A DNA stretch of 64,000 nt from Flavobacterium sharifuzzamanii (GTDB lineage Bacteria; Bacteroidota; Bacteroidia; Flavobacteriales; Flavobacteriaceae): the NCBI RefSeq assembly GCF_003254585.1, contig NZ_QJGZ01000042.1, positions 124,001 to 188,000 on the forward strand. Direction: 5' to 3'. The notes below the pieces were generated by a model. That model ran no database searches and was not told where the DNA came from. It saw only the letters and a program-made list of their open reading frames with translations. The position numbers and the translations under genes were made by a program. Below, piece by piece: positions 1 to 8,012 of the stretch. The first letter of the stretch is position 1. Every line of letters starts with the position of its first letter.

Positions 1-1
1 G

Positions 2-595
2 CAGACTTCAAATCCAGATATTTTTGCGATTGGAGAAATAGCAGAATTCGATAATAAGCTATTCGGAATAACGTCTGCAGCTGAAGAACAAGCCGATATT
101 CTAGCTAATTTCCTTGCAGGCGATATTAGCAGTTATTATAAAGGTTCGATTTTAATGAATATTCTAAAATTAGAAGACATCAACCTTTGCAGCATTGGAG
201 ATATTACGATTCCAGAAAATGATGACTCGTATGAAGAAATTGTTTTTACCGATTTGAAAAAACGCTATTACAAAAAGTGTATTGTAAAAGATGATCTTTT
301 AGTCGGTGCGATTTTAATGGGAGACAAAAATGAGTTTGCCGAATTCAAAACGATGATCGAAAGCAAAATCGAATTGTCTGACAAACGAAATACGCTTTTG
401 AGAGGAAGCTCAAATGCAAAACCGGTTTTAGGCAAATTAGTTTGTTCGTGCAGTCAGGTTGGAGCTGGAAACATCGAAGAAACCATTAAAAGTGGCGTAA
501 ATGATTTCACTGAATTATGCAAAAACACAGGAGCTGGTTTAGGATGTGGAAGTTGTAAAACAGAAGTTAAGGAGATATTAGCGAAATGTAAATAG
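2..595 (+). CDS. C-terminal part of an FAD-dependent nitrite/nitrate reductase-type oxidoreductase with BFD [2Fe-2S] domain (5' end outside window)
   Basis: The reading frame is open from base 2 with no start, so the gene begins upstream. The first residues (DIFAIGEIAEF, then an EEQA helix) look like the end of the NAD/FAD domain of a NirB-type pyridine nucleotide-disulfide oxidoreductase. About 100 residues of linker follow, then a BFD-like [2Fe-2S] domain with Cys pattern C-S-C ... C-G-S-C near the C-terminus. In NirB/NasB families this module passes electrons from NAD(P)H to the nitrite or nitrate reducing centre in the cytoplasm. The rubredoxin fusion downstream and the convergent molybdopterin/siroheme cluster support nitrate/nitrite assimilation. 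An ATG at 155 lies inside the frame and is not a credible start. Whether the full protein carries a sirohaem or molybdopterin domain cannot be seen. Confidence 0.8.
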   Translation, partial: QTSNPDIFAIGEIAEFDNKLFGITSAAEEQADILANFLAGDISSYYKGSILMNILKLEDINLCSIGDITIPENDDSYEEIVFTDLKKRYYKKCIVKDDLLVGAILMGDKNEFAEFKTMIESKIELSDKRNTLLRGSSNAKPVLGKLVCSCSQVGAGNIEETIKSGVNDFTELCKNTGAGLGCGSCKTEVKEILAKCK

Positions 596-599
596 TTTG

Positions 600-860
600 G
601 TTTCAGGTTTCAAGTTGCTTTACTTTGAACATAAATTTTAACGCAAAGAGCGCAAAGGTTTTTCGCAAAGTTTCGCAAAGTTTATTTTTTTAAGTAGACA
701 AAGTTCACAAAGCTTTGAACAAAAATTTTAAGTATTGTTTTGTGAACTTTTTTCGATAGAAAATAATTTTGCACAGAATATAAACCTTCAAAACTTTGCG
801 AAAAACCTTTGCGCTCTTTGCGTTTAAATCAACACAATCCAGAAACTTGAAACCTGAAAC
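600..860. repeat. Nested inverted repeat, three concentric palindromic arms
   Basis: The 292-base gap between the two nitrite genes is almost wholly palindromic. Outer arms of 17 bp (600-616 and 844-860), middle arms of 34 bp (640-673 and 791-824, built on GCAAAG/CTTTGC words) and inner arms of 12 bp (700-711 and 739-750, AAAGTTCACAAA) are each perfect inverted repeats. The transcript could fold into one very long hairpin between co-oriented genes. The outer arm word AAACTTGAAACCTGAAAC recurs near 8595-8612, so the parts are dispersed repeats. No ORF is seen here. Confidence 0.85.
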
Positions 861-887
861 AAAGAAAACCTGAAACAAAAAGAAAAA

Positions 888-2318
888 ATGGAACTAACAA
901 GATTAATAGTAAAAGGAGGCGTTATTTCGCCAGGAGAATTACAGGAAGTTGTAAACATCGCTTTGGAAGAAGGTTTGGATTCGATTTCGTTTGGTTCTAG
1001 ACAGGATATTATTTTTCCGAAAGGATTTAAATCTTTGGATAAAACCACTTTAGGAAAACATCATTTTGTTTATCCAGATCAAAAAAGCGGTAACAATATC
1101 GTTTCTTCTTATGTTTCGACTGATATTTTTAGAAATACCAACTGGCTTACAGGAAACCGTTTTTTATATATTTTGGAAGAGTTTAAAGAACAGCCAAAAC
1201 TTAAAGTCAACATAACCGATCCGAAGCAGCAATTGGTTCCTTTGTTTACAGGACATTTGAATTTTATTGCTTCAGAACACGAAGATTATTGGTATTTATA
1301 CATTCGTCTTCCAAAATGGGAAAAAATAGAAGTTTACCCTGTTTTGCTTTACAGCTGGGATTTGGCTAAAATTTATTACGAAATCGAAAAAATATCAGAA
1401 GAAGATTCAGTTGATATTGAAACACTTTTCGCTTTGGTAAGTGAAGCTTTAGATACTAATAATCGAACAATCGACAAACCATTAAATATTCCATTTTATC
1501 CATTTCCTTATTATGAAGGAATGAACCGAATGGGAATCGATCAATATTGGCTGGGATTGTATTGGAGAAATAATTTATACGATTTGGATTTCCTGAAAGA
1601 AATGTGTGATCTGTGTTTTGAATGCAAAATTGGAAAAATCTGTATTACACCTTGGAAATCTTTCATAATCAAAGGAATTCCGAAAGACCGAAAACTGGAA
1701 TGGGAAAAGTTTTTAGGAAAACGCGGCATCAACGTTCGCCATTCTTTATTAGAATTAAACTGGCATTTACCAGTAGCAATGGAATGGGCACTAAGTCTAA
1801 AGACTTTTCTAGTTAGAACTTTAGATCAATTCGATATCAGCACTTACGGATTGAATTTCGGGATTTCAGAATACAATCGCGACGGGCATTATTTTACTTC
1901 GATTGTCATCGAAAAAAATGAACTTCCAGCAGCTTTAGAATCGATCAAAATCAGAGATACTTATAATGTATTGTTCGCCAAGAATTTCGACCCAAATACT
2001 CGCGAATATATCGTGCATTCACAAGATATTGATAAACTAGAGCTTCCGACAATTTTAATTGAGTTAAGCCGAAAATATTTCGATGAACTCGGAAATTCAA
2101 CTTCAGAGACAACTGAAAATTCTCAGAAAAAAGAAAAACCGCAGTTAGACATTTATCAATGCCAGGAATGTTTAACGCTTTACAATTCGGAATATGGAGA
2201 TGAAACCCAAGGAGTTCCAAAAGGCATTTTATTTGAAAATCTACCCGAAAATTATTGCTGTTCTCTTTGCGAAGCACCGAAAAGTAATTTTAGAATTTTG
2301 GAAACGGTTGAAAATTAA
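888..2318 (+). CDS. Nitrite/sulfite reductase half-domain-like protein with C-terminal rubredoxin domain
   Basis: Of 476 residues, the last ~50 are a clear rubredoxin: C-x-x-C (CQEC), an acidic YGD..GVPKG stretch, then C-S-L-C before APKSNF. This is a one-iron Fe(Cys)4 electron carrier. The N-terminal ~400 residues begin with a region resembling the ferredoxin-like half-domain of sirohaem nitrite/sulfite reductases (VKGGVISPGELQEV). The usual sirohaem/4Fe-4S cysteine motif (TGCPNxCG) is absent, although a Cys-rich CDLCFEC segment lies near residue 245. It follows the BFD oxidoreductase on the same strand, so it may shuttle electrons in nitrite assimilation. The exact reaction is not known to me. 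The start at 888 is the first ATG after the palindromic spacer. Confidence 0.7.
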   Translation: MELTRLIVKGGVISPGELQEVVNIALEEGLDSISFGSRQDIIFPKGFKSLDKTTLGKHHFVYPDQKSGNNIVSSYVSTDIFRNTNWLTGNRFLYILEEFKEQPKLKVNITDPKQQLVPLFTGHLNFIASEHEDYWYLYIRLPKWEKIEVYPVLLYSWDLAKIYYEIEKISEEDSVDIETLFALVSEALDTNNRTIDKPLNIPFYPFPYYEGMNRMGIDQYWLGLYWRNNLYDLDFLKEMCDLCFECKIGKICITPWKSFIIKGIPKDRKLEWEKFLGKRGINVRHSLLELNWHLPVAMEWALSLKTFLVRTLDQFDISTYGLNFGISEYNRDGHYFTSIVIEKNELPAALESIKIRDTYNVLFAKNFDPNTREYIVHSQDIDKLELPTILIELSRKYFDELGNSTSETTENSQKKEKPQLDIYQCQECLTLYNSEYGDETQGVPKGILFENLPENYCCSLCEAPKSNFRILETVEN

Positions 2319-2460
2319 TGAGTTCTAAAAAAGTGTCGTATTTTGTATTCAAAAATTGTGTATATTTAGCTTAACTAAGAATTTATCGTAAAGCTACATA
2401 CTTCAAAAGCTTTAAAACCACTTGGTTAACATCTATTTATTCAATAAAAAAAATACAGTT

Positions 2461-3111
2461 ATGATAAAAAGAACAACACAATCTTCTGCTGAAAAAGCTA
2501 CCGATATTCCAGCAGAAACAGCTGTAGAAAGTACTACAGAAATACAACCAGAAACTAAAACAACAGTTAGAAGAACTACCAGAACAGCTGTGAAACCAGC
2601 AGCTGCTAAGACTTCAACAACGAAAACGACAGCTACAAAATCACCAGCTGCGAAAACAACAGCCACAAAAGCACCAACCGCTACTGTAAAACCTGCAGCG
2701 AAAACACCAGTAAGAGCTGCCTCCAAAGCGACTCCTAGTGCAACTGTAAAAAAAGTAGCGACAGCACCTGCAAAAAAAGAATCGATAGTTTCTGAAATTG
2801 TAGAAATTAAAACCAATGATGCTGCAGAAAACAAACCTGTTGTGACTGTTGAAAAAATTGGCAAAGAAAAAAACGATATAAAATCTAAGCTTAAAGCAAA
2901 ACTTAAAGCCAAAAAAGAAAAAGAAAAGAAAAGAGAAAAAGCAATAAAAGCTGTTATTAAAAAATTAGAAAAAGCTAAAAAGGCAAAACTAAAAGCAGCT
3001 GAAAAGAAAAAAGAAAAGGCTAAAAAAGCGAAAGAAAAAGCTAAAGCTAAGAAAGTTGCCGACAAAAAAGCTAAAGCTCAGAAAAAGGCAAAAGCTAAAA
3101 AGAAAAAATAG
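2461..3111 (+). CDS. Lys/Ala/Thr-rich histone H1-like protein
   Basis: 216 residues of very low complexity. Residues ~1-110 are Thr/Ala/Pro/Lys rich with repeated KTTATK- and PAAKT-like words. A short normal segment (~110-145) follows, then ~75 residues almost entirely Lys, Ala and Glu (KAKKEKEKKREKAIK pattern) with a strongly basic helical tail ending in K4. Such proteins resemble eukaryotic linker histone tails and the AlgP/Hc1-like DNA-binding proteins of bacteria, so nucleoid binding is the likely role, by composition only. I prefer the ATG at 2461 over an in-frame ATG at 2422 because the extra 13 residues are not Lys/Ala rich. The minus-strand frame through this region is a shadow of its composition. 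Confidence 0.7.
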   Translation: MIKRTTQSSAEKATDIPAETAVESTTEIQPETKTTVRRTTRTAVKPAAAKTSTTKTTATKSPAAKTTATKAPTATVKPAAKTPVRAASKATPSATVKKVATAPAKKESIVSEIVEIKTNDAAENKPVVTVEKIGKEKNDIKSKLKAKLKAKKEKEKKREKAIKAVIKKLEKAKKAKLKAAEKKKEKAKKAKEKAKAKKVADKKAKAQKKAKAKKKK

Positions 3112-3119
3112 GTTTGAGA

Positions 3120-3154
3120 AAGGTTTGACTTTAAGAAAAGTTAAACCTTTTTTT
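3120..3154 (+). terminator. Rho-independent terminator after the histone-like gene
   Basis: AGGTTT-g-ACTTT pairs with AAAGT-t-AAACCT around an AAGA loop and is followed by a run of seven T. It sits 9 bases after the stop codon. Confidence 0.75.
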
Positions 3155-3180
3155 ATTTTCATTAGCAATGTACATACAGT

Positions 3181-3283
3181 TTGTCATTCTGAGGAACGAA
3201 GAATCGCACTCGTAAATTGACAAAGATTGGAGAATTACTATGGCGAGCTTCTAGTGTGATTCTTCGTTCCTCACAATGACAAA
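3181..3283. repeat. REP/MITE-like inverted repeat, copy A
   Basis: Left arm TTGTCATTCTGAGGAACGAA and its imperfect reverse complement at the right end (..TTCGTTCCTCACAATGACAA) enclose ~45 bases containing ACAAAGATTGG. The layout matches 5769-5873, 20461-20562, 53038-53280 and 58275-58377. It has no coding capacity. Confidence 0.8.
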
Positions 3284-3340
3284 GCTATGCAGTTAAGACG
3301 TCGACTTCACTAAGCCAGACAATTCACAATTCACAATTAA

Positions 3341-4348
3341 TTACCCCCCAATCGCAATCATACTACGATTGTCAAAATGTTTTTTAGGATCGTCCATTTC
3401 ATCCATCGTAACCATTCCTGCACGAACTTTCTTTTTATTTTGAATTGATTCTGAAATCAAATCAGTAATGGATTCTCCATTTCTAAAAGCAGTTAATAGA
3501 TCAGTTTCTGAATTAGAAAAAAGGCAGTTTTTTATTTTTCCGTCAGCCGTCAAGCGGATTCTGTTGCAGCTATCACAAAACGGATTTGTGATGGAACTAA
3601 TAATTCCGAAATCGCCTTGAAAGCCTTTTATTTTGTAATTTCTTGAAGTGAAGTTTTTTTCATCTTCCAGTTTTTGAATTGCTTCAGAATGAAATTTCGT
3701 TTCCAACAAAGATAAAATTTCTTGTTGAGAAACCATTTTGCTTCTGTCCCACTCGTTTCCTGCGAACGGCATGAATTCGATGAAACGAACAGAAATAGGC
3801 AGAAACTGTGTTAGTTTTACAAAATCAACAATTTCGTTATCATTGAAACCTTTCATCAAAACGACATTTACTTTTACCTGAAAATCATTATTCAAAAGCA
3901 AATGCAAATTATCAATTACTTTCTCAAACTGATTTCTAAGTGTTATCGTATGAAATTTAGATGAAACTAAGGTATCTAAACTCAAATTGATTTTTTTGAC
4001 ATTAAATTGCTTCAAAACCTCAATATGACGATCAATTAAAATTCCGTTTGTGGTAATGGAAAGTGAAATATCTAGCTGAGATAGTTTAGAAACTATTTCT
4101 GGGAAATCTTTTCTTAGCAAAGGTTCGCCGCCAGTTAATCTTATTTTGTCAACACCATTTTGTACGAAAGTCTGAGCGATAGCAAAAATCTCATCGCCCG
4201 TCATTAAACTGGCTTTTGGAGAAAGCGCAATTCCGTCAGCCGGCATGCAATACGTACAACGCAGATTGCATTTTTCCAGCAGCGAAATACGCAAATAATT
4301 ATGTTTGCGCCCAAAGCCATCCGTCAAAATAGTATTAGAGGCTGTCAT
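3341..4348 (-). CDS. moaA: GTP 3',8-cyclase MoaA (molybdopterin biosynthesis)
   Basis: Radical SAM enzyme that rearranges GTP to 3',8-cyclo-7,8-dihydro-GTP, the first step of molybdenum cofactor synthesis. The N-terminal CNLRCTYC motif (C-x3-C-x2-C) binds the SAM [4Fe-4S] cluster. A second C-terminal cluster motif CDSCNRIRL...NC is present, and the protein ends in the essential double glycine (IAIGG). Its 335 residues are full length for the family. It is the last gene of the moeA-to-moaA operon, and its start overlaps the end of moaCB by 14 bases, indicating translational coupling. Confidence 0.96.
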   Translation of the reverse strand: MTASNTILTDGFGRKHNYLRISLLEKCNLRCTYCMPADGIALSPKASLMTGDEIFAIAQTFVQNGVDKIRLTGGEPLLRKDFPEIVSKLSQLDISLSITTNGILIDRHIEVLKQFNVKKINLSLDTLVSSKFHTITLRNQFEKVIDNLHLLLNNDFQVKVNVVLMKGFNDNEIVDFVKLTQFLPISVRFIEFMPFAGNEWDRSKMVSQQEILSLLETKFHSEAIQKLEDEKNFTSRNYKIKGFQGDFGIISSITNPFCDSCNRIRLTADGKIKNCLFSNSETDLLTAFRNGESITDLISESIQNKKKVRAGMVTMDEMDDPKKHFDNRSMIAIGG

Positions 4349-5249
4349 GATTTTTTCCTTTTAAAATATGAAAAACGTGCATTACGTGCGGAAAAACAGC
4401 ATCCATCGATTCTCTTACACCGTTTGTTGAACCTGGCAAAGCCAAAACCAAACTTTTTCCTAAAGTTCCCGCTACGCTTCTAGAAAGCATTGCATACGGC
4501 ATTCTTTGCTGACCGTAATTGCGAATGGCTTCTTCGATTCCAGGAATTCTGCTTTCTAATAATGGTTCTAAAGCTTCTGGTGTAACATCTCTCGGAGACA
4601 GTCCCGTTCCGCCTGTAAAAATTACCAGCTGATTATCTTTAGCGAAAGCTTTAGTTTTTTCCTGAATAATATCTAATTCGTCTGGAATGATTTCGTAATG
4701 AGAAGTTTCAACTCCGTACGAATCCAACTTTTCTACAATTGTTTTACCGGAGCGATCTTCTTTATCTCCTGCAAAAATGGAATCAGAACAAACGAAAACT
4801 GCTGCTTTAATTACATTCGGGAATTTATTTTTGAAAGACGATTTTCCGCCTTCTTTATTAATTAATTTGATTGTTGAAATCTCAATTTCTTTATCAATTG
4901 GTTTCAACATATCGTACATTGTTAACGCTACAATAGACGCGCCGTGCATAGCTTCAACCTCAACTCCTGTTTTATAAACTGTTTTTACTTTGAAAATAAT
5001 ATGGATTTCTAATCCTTCAATATTGTATTCAACCGAAGTAAATTCAATTGGAAGCGGATGACAATCTGGAATGGACAAATGCGTATTTTTTACCGCAAAT
5101 AATCCAGCAGTTTTTGCCATTTCAAACACGTTTCCTTTTGGCACTAAATTATTGACAACAGCATCAATTGTTTCTTGTTTGCTGACTTTGACAATTGCCG
5201 TTGCTGTTGCGACTCTTAAAGTGCTTATTTTATGCGTAATATCTACCAT
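4335..5249 (-). CDS. moaCB: Bifunctional MoaC-MoaB/Mog fusion, molybdenum cofactor synthesis
   Basis: 304-residue fusion. Residues ~1-150 are MoaC (cyclic pyranopterin monophosphate synthase), with CHPLPI and KTGVEVEAMHGAS. Residues ~155-304 are MoaB/MogA (molybdopterin adenylyltransferase), with TGGTGLSPRDVTPEA and LALPGSTNGVRE. It therefore covers the step after MoaA and the adenylation that precedes molybdate insertion by MoeA. It lies 9 bases from moaE upstream and overlaps moaA downstream. MoaC lacks the N-terminal segment found in many stand-alone proteins. Confidence 0.93.
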   Translation of the reverse strand: MVDITHKISTLRVATATAIVKVSKQETIDAVVNNLVPKGNVFEMAKTAGLFAVKNTHLSIPDCHPLPIEFTSVEYNIEGLEIHIIFKVKTVYKTGVEVEAMHGASIVALTMYDMLKPIDKEIEISTIKLINKEGGKSSFKNKFPNVIKAAVFVCSDSIFAGDKEDRSGKTIVEKLDSYGVETSHYEIIPDELDIIQEKTKAFAKDNQLVIFTGGTGLSPRDVTPEALEPLLESRIPGIEEAIRNYGQQRMPYAMLSRSVAGTLGKSLVLALPGSTNGVRESMDAVFPHVMHVFHILKGKNHDSL

Positions 5250-5258
5250 TATAATTTC

Positions 5259-5690
5259 TTAGGTATTTTGTTTCCAAGTGAATGTATCGTTTTCAAACAT
5301 TTCTTTACCAAAAATCGGAACGTCTGTCTTAATCCAGTTTACAATGGCTTCTGTCGCTTCATAAACCTGCTTGCGGCGTGTTGCGGAAACAAAAACAAAC
5401 AGACAAATTTCGCCTGCTTTTACAACGCCTAAACTATGGTAAATGTGCATGCAAGTTAAATCGAATTTAGCAAAAGCTTTTTCTCGAATTGCGTACAAAG
5501 CTTCATTTGCCATGTCTTTATATGCCGAATAATCAATTGCTACAACGGTGTTGTCATGAATAATATCGGCACGGACTTGTCCTAAAAAAATATTATGCGC
5601 CCCAATCGTATGTTTAGATTGATGTTTGGCAATTGATTCTGCAATAAATTCTGGAGAAATCGGTCCTTCTACAAATACATTTTTACTCAT
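5259..5690 (-). CDS. moaE: Molybdopterin synthase catalytic subunit MoaE
   Basis: 143 residues, normal length. MoaE dimers with MoaD insert two sulfurs into cyclic pyranopterin monophosphate. Conserved family features are seen: FLGQVRAD near residue 36, YSAYKDMA near 55, IYHSLGVVKAGE near 90, and VFVSATRRKQVYEA near 103. It is followed 9 bases later by moaCB. A 208-base gap with a dispersed inverted repeat separates it from moeB, so the operon may be partly interrupted there. Confidence 0.94.
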   Translation of the reverse strand: MSKNVFVEGPISPEFIAESIAKHQSKHTIGAHNIFLGQVRADIIHDNTVVAIDYSAYKDMANEALYAIREKAFAKFDLTCMHIYHSLGVVKAGEICLFVFVSATRRKQVYEATEAIVNWIKTDVPIFGKEMFENDTFTWKQNT

Positions 5691-5768
5691 TTTTTATTTT
5701 TTTTTAGCCACGAATTACACTAATTTTCACAAATTAAAATCTATTTTAAAAAAAGTTAATCTCAATAT

Positions 5769-5873
5769 TGTCATTTCGACGAAGGAGAAATCTTCGCAAG
5801 GAACTCCTCTTAGTAATTCGCCAATCTTTGTCGAGCTACTTGTGAAGATTTCTCCTTCGTCGAAATGACAAAC
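5769..5873. repeat. REP/MITE-like inverted repeat, copy B
   Basis: TTGTCATTTCGACGAAGGAG at the left is mirrored by CTCCTTCGTCGAAATGACAA at the right, nearly perfect over ~28 bp. The core contains CCAATCTTTGTCGAGCTACT, which is the core of copy E (58275-58377) in opposite orientation. It sits inside the moeB-moaE spacer of an operon. Confidence 0.85.
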
Positions 5874-5898
5874 TAGACGAACATTTTAAAATCTATGA

Positions 5899-6966
5899 CT
5901 ATATTTTTATTTCTTGTAACAACTGTTTCATTGCCAAAGCGCCTCCAGCAATACTTTTTATATTTTTAAATCGATGCTTTTGAAGCAGTTCGACTGCAAT
6001 TTTACTTCTAATTCCAGATTGGCAGAAAATGTAAATGGTTTGTTTTTTATCTAGATTTTCCAACTTACTTTCTAAATGCATTAACGGAATCTGGATTTGA
6101 TTTTTTAAGCTGATTTTTGGCGATTCATCTGTATTTCGAACATCCAGAAAAAGAACCTCATTATTATCCATTTCATTCAAAACCGATTCAAAACTCACTT
6201 CTTCAACTTCACATTTATTGTATTTTTCTTCGAATGCTTCTCTGGTTATGGTTTGAATATTGCTTTTATCGAAATCATATTTTTGCTGTTCATTCTTTAG
6301 AATATTATAAACCAATATTTTTCCACTTAAAACCTCTCCAATTTCAAGAATCATTTTTAAAACCTCATTGGCCTGAAACATTCCGATAATTCCAACTGAA
6401 ATGCCTAAAACTCCCGCTTCTTCACAATTTACTGCATTTAAATTTTCATCGGGATACAGGCATCTATATGTTGGTCCATTTTGATAATTTAAGACTGAAA
6501 CTTGCCCTTGAAATCTAAAAATAGATCCATAAACCATTGGTTTATTAGTTGCTAAACAGGCATCGTTTATTAAATATTTGATTGCAATATTATCAGTTGC
6601 ATCAACTATTATGTCATATTTTTCAAATAGCGAAATAGCATTTTTTCCTGATAATTTTTCAGAAATCGCTTTTACTTTCACTAAAGGATTCAATTCAGCA
6701 ATCATCGCTTTTGCTTCTTTTGCTTTTGATTTTCCGATAGCATCAGTTTTGTAAATTACTTGTCTTTGAAGATTAGAAATTTCAATAACATCATGATCTA
6801 CAATTCCGATTTCTCCTACTCCAGCTGCAGCAAGATAAGGCAAAATCGCAGTGCCCAAGCCTCCTGCACCAATTACTAAAACCTTTGATTTAGCTAATTT
6901 CTGCTGGCCTTCCTCTCCTATATCAGGAAGTATAATTTGTCTATTATATCGGGTCGATGAACTCAT
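5899..6966 (-). CDS. moeB: MoeB/ThiF-type adenylyltransferase with C-terminal rhodanese domain
   Basis: E1-like enzyme that adenylates the C-terminal Gly of the sulfur carrier MoaD, which is encoded just upstream and ends in GG. Residues ~1-240 form the ThiF domain: GAGGLGTA nucleotide loop, NLQRQ motif, DATDN, and NCEEAGVLG with the family catalytic Cys. Residues ~255-355 form a rhodanese domain with active-site loop FCQSGIRS, which could supply persulfide sulfur. The two CxxC zinc pairs of E. coli MoeB look missing: only one Cys remains at GPTYRC, with no C-terminal pair. It is 10 bases from moaD. Confidence 0.88.
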   Translation of the reverse strand: MSSSTRYNRQIILPDIGEEGQQKLAKSKVLVIGAGGLGTAILPYLAAAGVGEIGIVDHDVIEISNLQRQVIYKTDAIGKSKAKEAKAMIAELNPLVKVKAISEKLSGKNAISLFEKYDIIVDATDNIAIKYLINDACLATNKPMVYGSIFRFQGQVSVLNYQNGPTYRCLYPDENLNAVNCEEAGVLGISVGIIGMFQANEVLKMILEIGEVLSGKILVYNILKNEQQKYDFDKSNIQTITREAFEEKYNKCEVEEVSFESVLNEMDNNEVLFLDVRNTDESPKISLKNQIQIPLMHLESKLENLDKKQTIYIFCQSGIRSKIAVELLQKHRFKNIKSIAGGALAMKQLLQEIKI

Positions 6967-6976
6967 AAATTATTTT

Positions 6977-7216
6977 TTATCCTCCTGCAAACGGCGGTAA
7001 TAATGCTACAATATCGCTAGTCTGCAAAGTGTAATCTGAAGTTTTTGAAACTATTTTTTGATTTACTGCAACGCTGAAAGTCAACGCTTCGAATTCATAT
7101 TTTTCGTTTAAATCCTGCAACAGCTTTTGCAATGATAATTCTTCTGAAAAAGATAATTTTTCGAATTCACATTTCGTCTTTTCAGCGACAGCGCCAAAAT
7201 ACTTAACCTCAATCAT
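6977..7216 (-). CDS. moaD: Molybdopterin synthase sulfur carrier subunit MoaD
   Basis: 79-residue ubiquitin-like protein. The C-terminal LLPPFAGG ends in the diglycine that is adenylated by MoeB and thiocarboxylated. VAVNQ near residue 50 is typical of the fold. It is spaced 2 bases from cobA upstream and 10 bases from moeB downstream, so it is clearly cotranscribed. Confidence 0.94.
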   Translation of the reverse strand: MIEVKYFGAVAEKTKCEFEKLSFSEELSLQKLLQDLNEKYEFEALTFSVAVNQKIVSKTSDYTLQTSDIVALLPPFAGG

Positions 7217-7218
7217 TT

Positions 7219-8007
7219 TTATAAATTTAAATTTTGAAAAATAAATTCGTCATCAAAGTACTCTTGAAAATATGAAATCCAACTTGATGTGTTTCTAACG
7301 ACTTCGCCAATAACGATAATTGCCGGCGATGATATATTTTTTTCAGCTACCAATTTAGTAATTGTATTGATAGTTCCGATTACCTTTTGTTCTGAATTTT
7401 TCGTTCCGTTTTGGATAATAGCAATTGGCAGATCATCATTTCTGTTTTCCTGATAGATTGAAATAATTTCATTCAATTTATGCATTCCCATTAAAATCAC
7501 AACAGTCGCTGCCGATTTTGAAGCCAAATGAACATCTTTTGATAACTCATGAGATGAAGTTGTTCCTGTAATAACCCAGAAACTTTCAGCCACTTTGCGC
7601 TGTGTCAAACTGATTCCGACTGAAGCAGGAACTCCTAAAGCAGATGAAATTCCAGGGACAATCGCAGTTTCGATTCCAAAATCTTCTGCAAATTCGATTT
7701 CTTCACTTCCTCTTCCAAAAACAAACGGATCACCGCCTTTTAAACGAACCACATGTCCGTGAGTTTTTGCCATAGAAACAATTAAATCGTTAATTTGATC
7801 TTGTGTGTAAGCATGGCAGCCTAAACGTTTTCCAACAAAAACAACTTCTGCATTAGGTGCATATTCCAGTAATTCTTCATTTACTAAAGCATCGTACAAA
7901 ACAACATCGGCACTTTTTAAAGCTTTAATTGCTTTTATAGTAATCAATTCAACGTCGCCTGGACCTGCGCCTACAATCGTCAATTTTGGTGTTTTAAAAT
8001 TTTGCAT
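7219..8007 (-). CDS. cobA: Uroporphyrinogen-III C-methyltransferase (siroheme synthesis)
   Basis: 262 residues. SAM-dependent tetrapyrrole methylase that forms precorrin-2, the precursor of siroheme needed by assimilatory nitrite and sulfite reductases. The family start VGAGPGDVELIT is at residues ~12-24, then YDALV, and the glycine-rich VVRLKGGDPFVFGRGSEE near residue 90. It is a single-domain SumT without the CysG dehydrogenase/ferrochelatase part. Lying inside the molybdopterin operon, it fits cofactor supply for nitrate assimilation. Confidence 0.93.
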   Translation of the reverse strand: MQNFKTPKLTIVGAGPGDVELITIKAIKALKSADVVLYDALVNEELLEYAPNAEVVFVGKRLGCHAYTQDQINDLIVSMAKTHGHVVRLKGGDPFVFGRGSEEIEFAEDFGIETAIVPGISSALGVPASVGISLTQRKVAESFWVITGTTSSHELSKDVHLASKSAATVVILMGMHKLNEIISIYQENRNDDLPIAIIQNGTKNSEQKVIGTINTITKLVAEKNISSPAIIVIGEVVRNTSSWISYFQEYFDDEFIFQNLNL

Positions 8008-8012
8008 AGTCT

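Noticed and set aside
2433..3065. Long minus-strand frame opposite the Lys/Ala-rich gene
   Set aside because: Antisense of AAA/GCT-rich codons gives an F/A/L/V-rich frame automatically. It has no start context and no family resemblance.
5626..5868. 80-residue plus-strand frame over moaE start and repeat B
   Set aside because: Overlaps the moaE coding start and a dispersed inverted repeat. Translation is a shadow.
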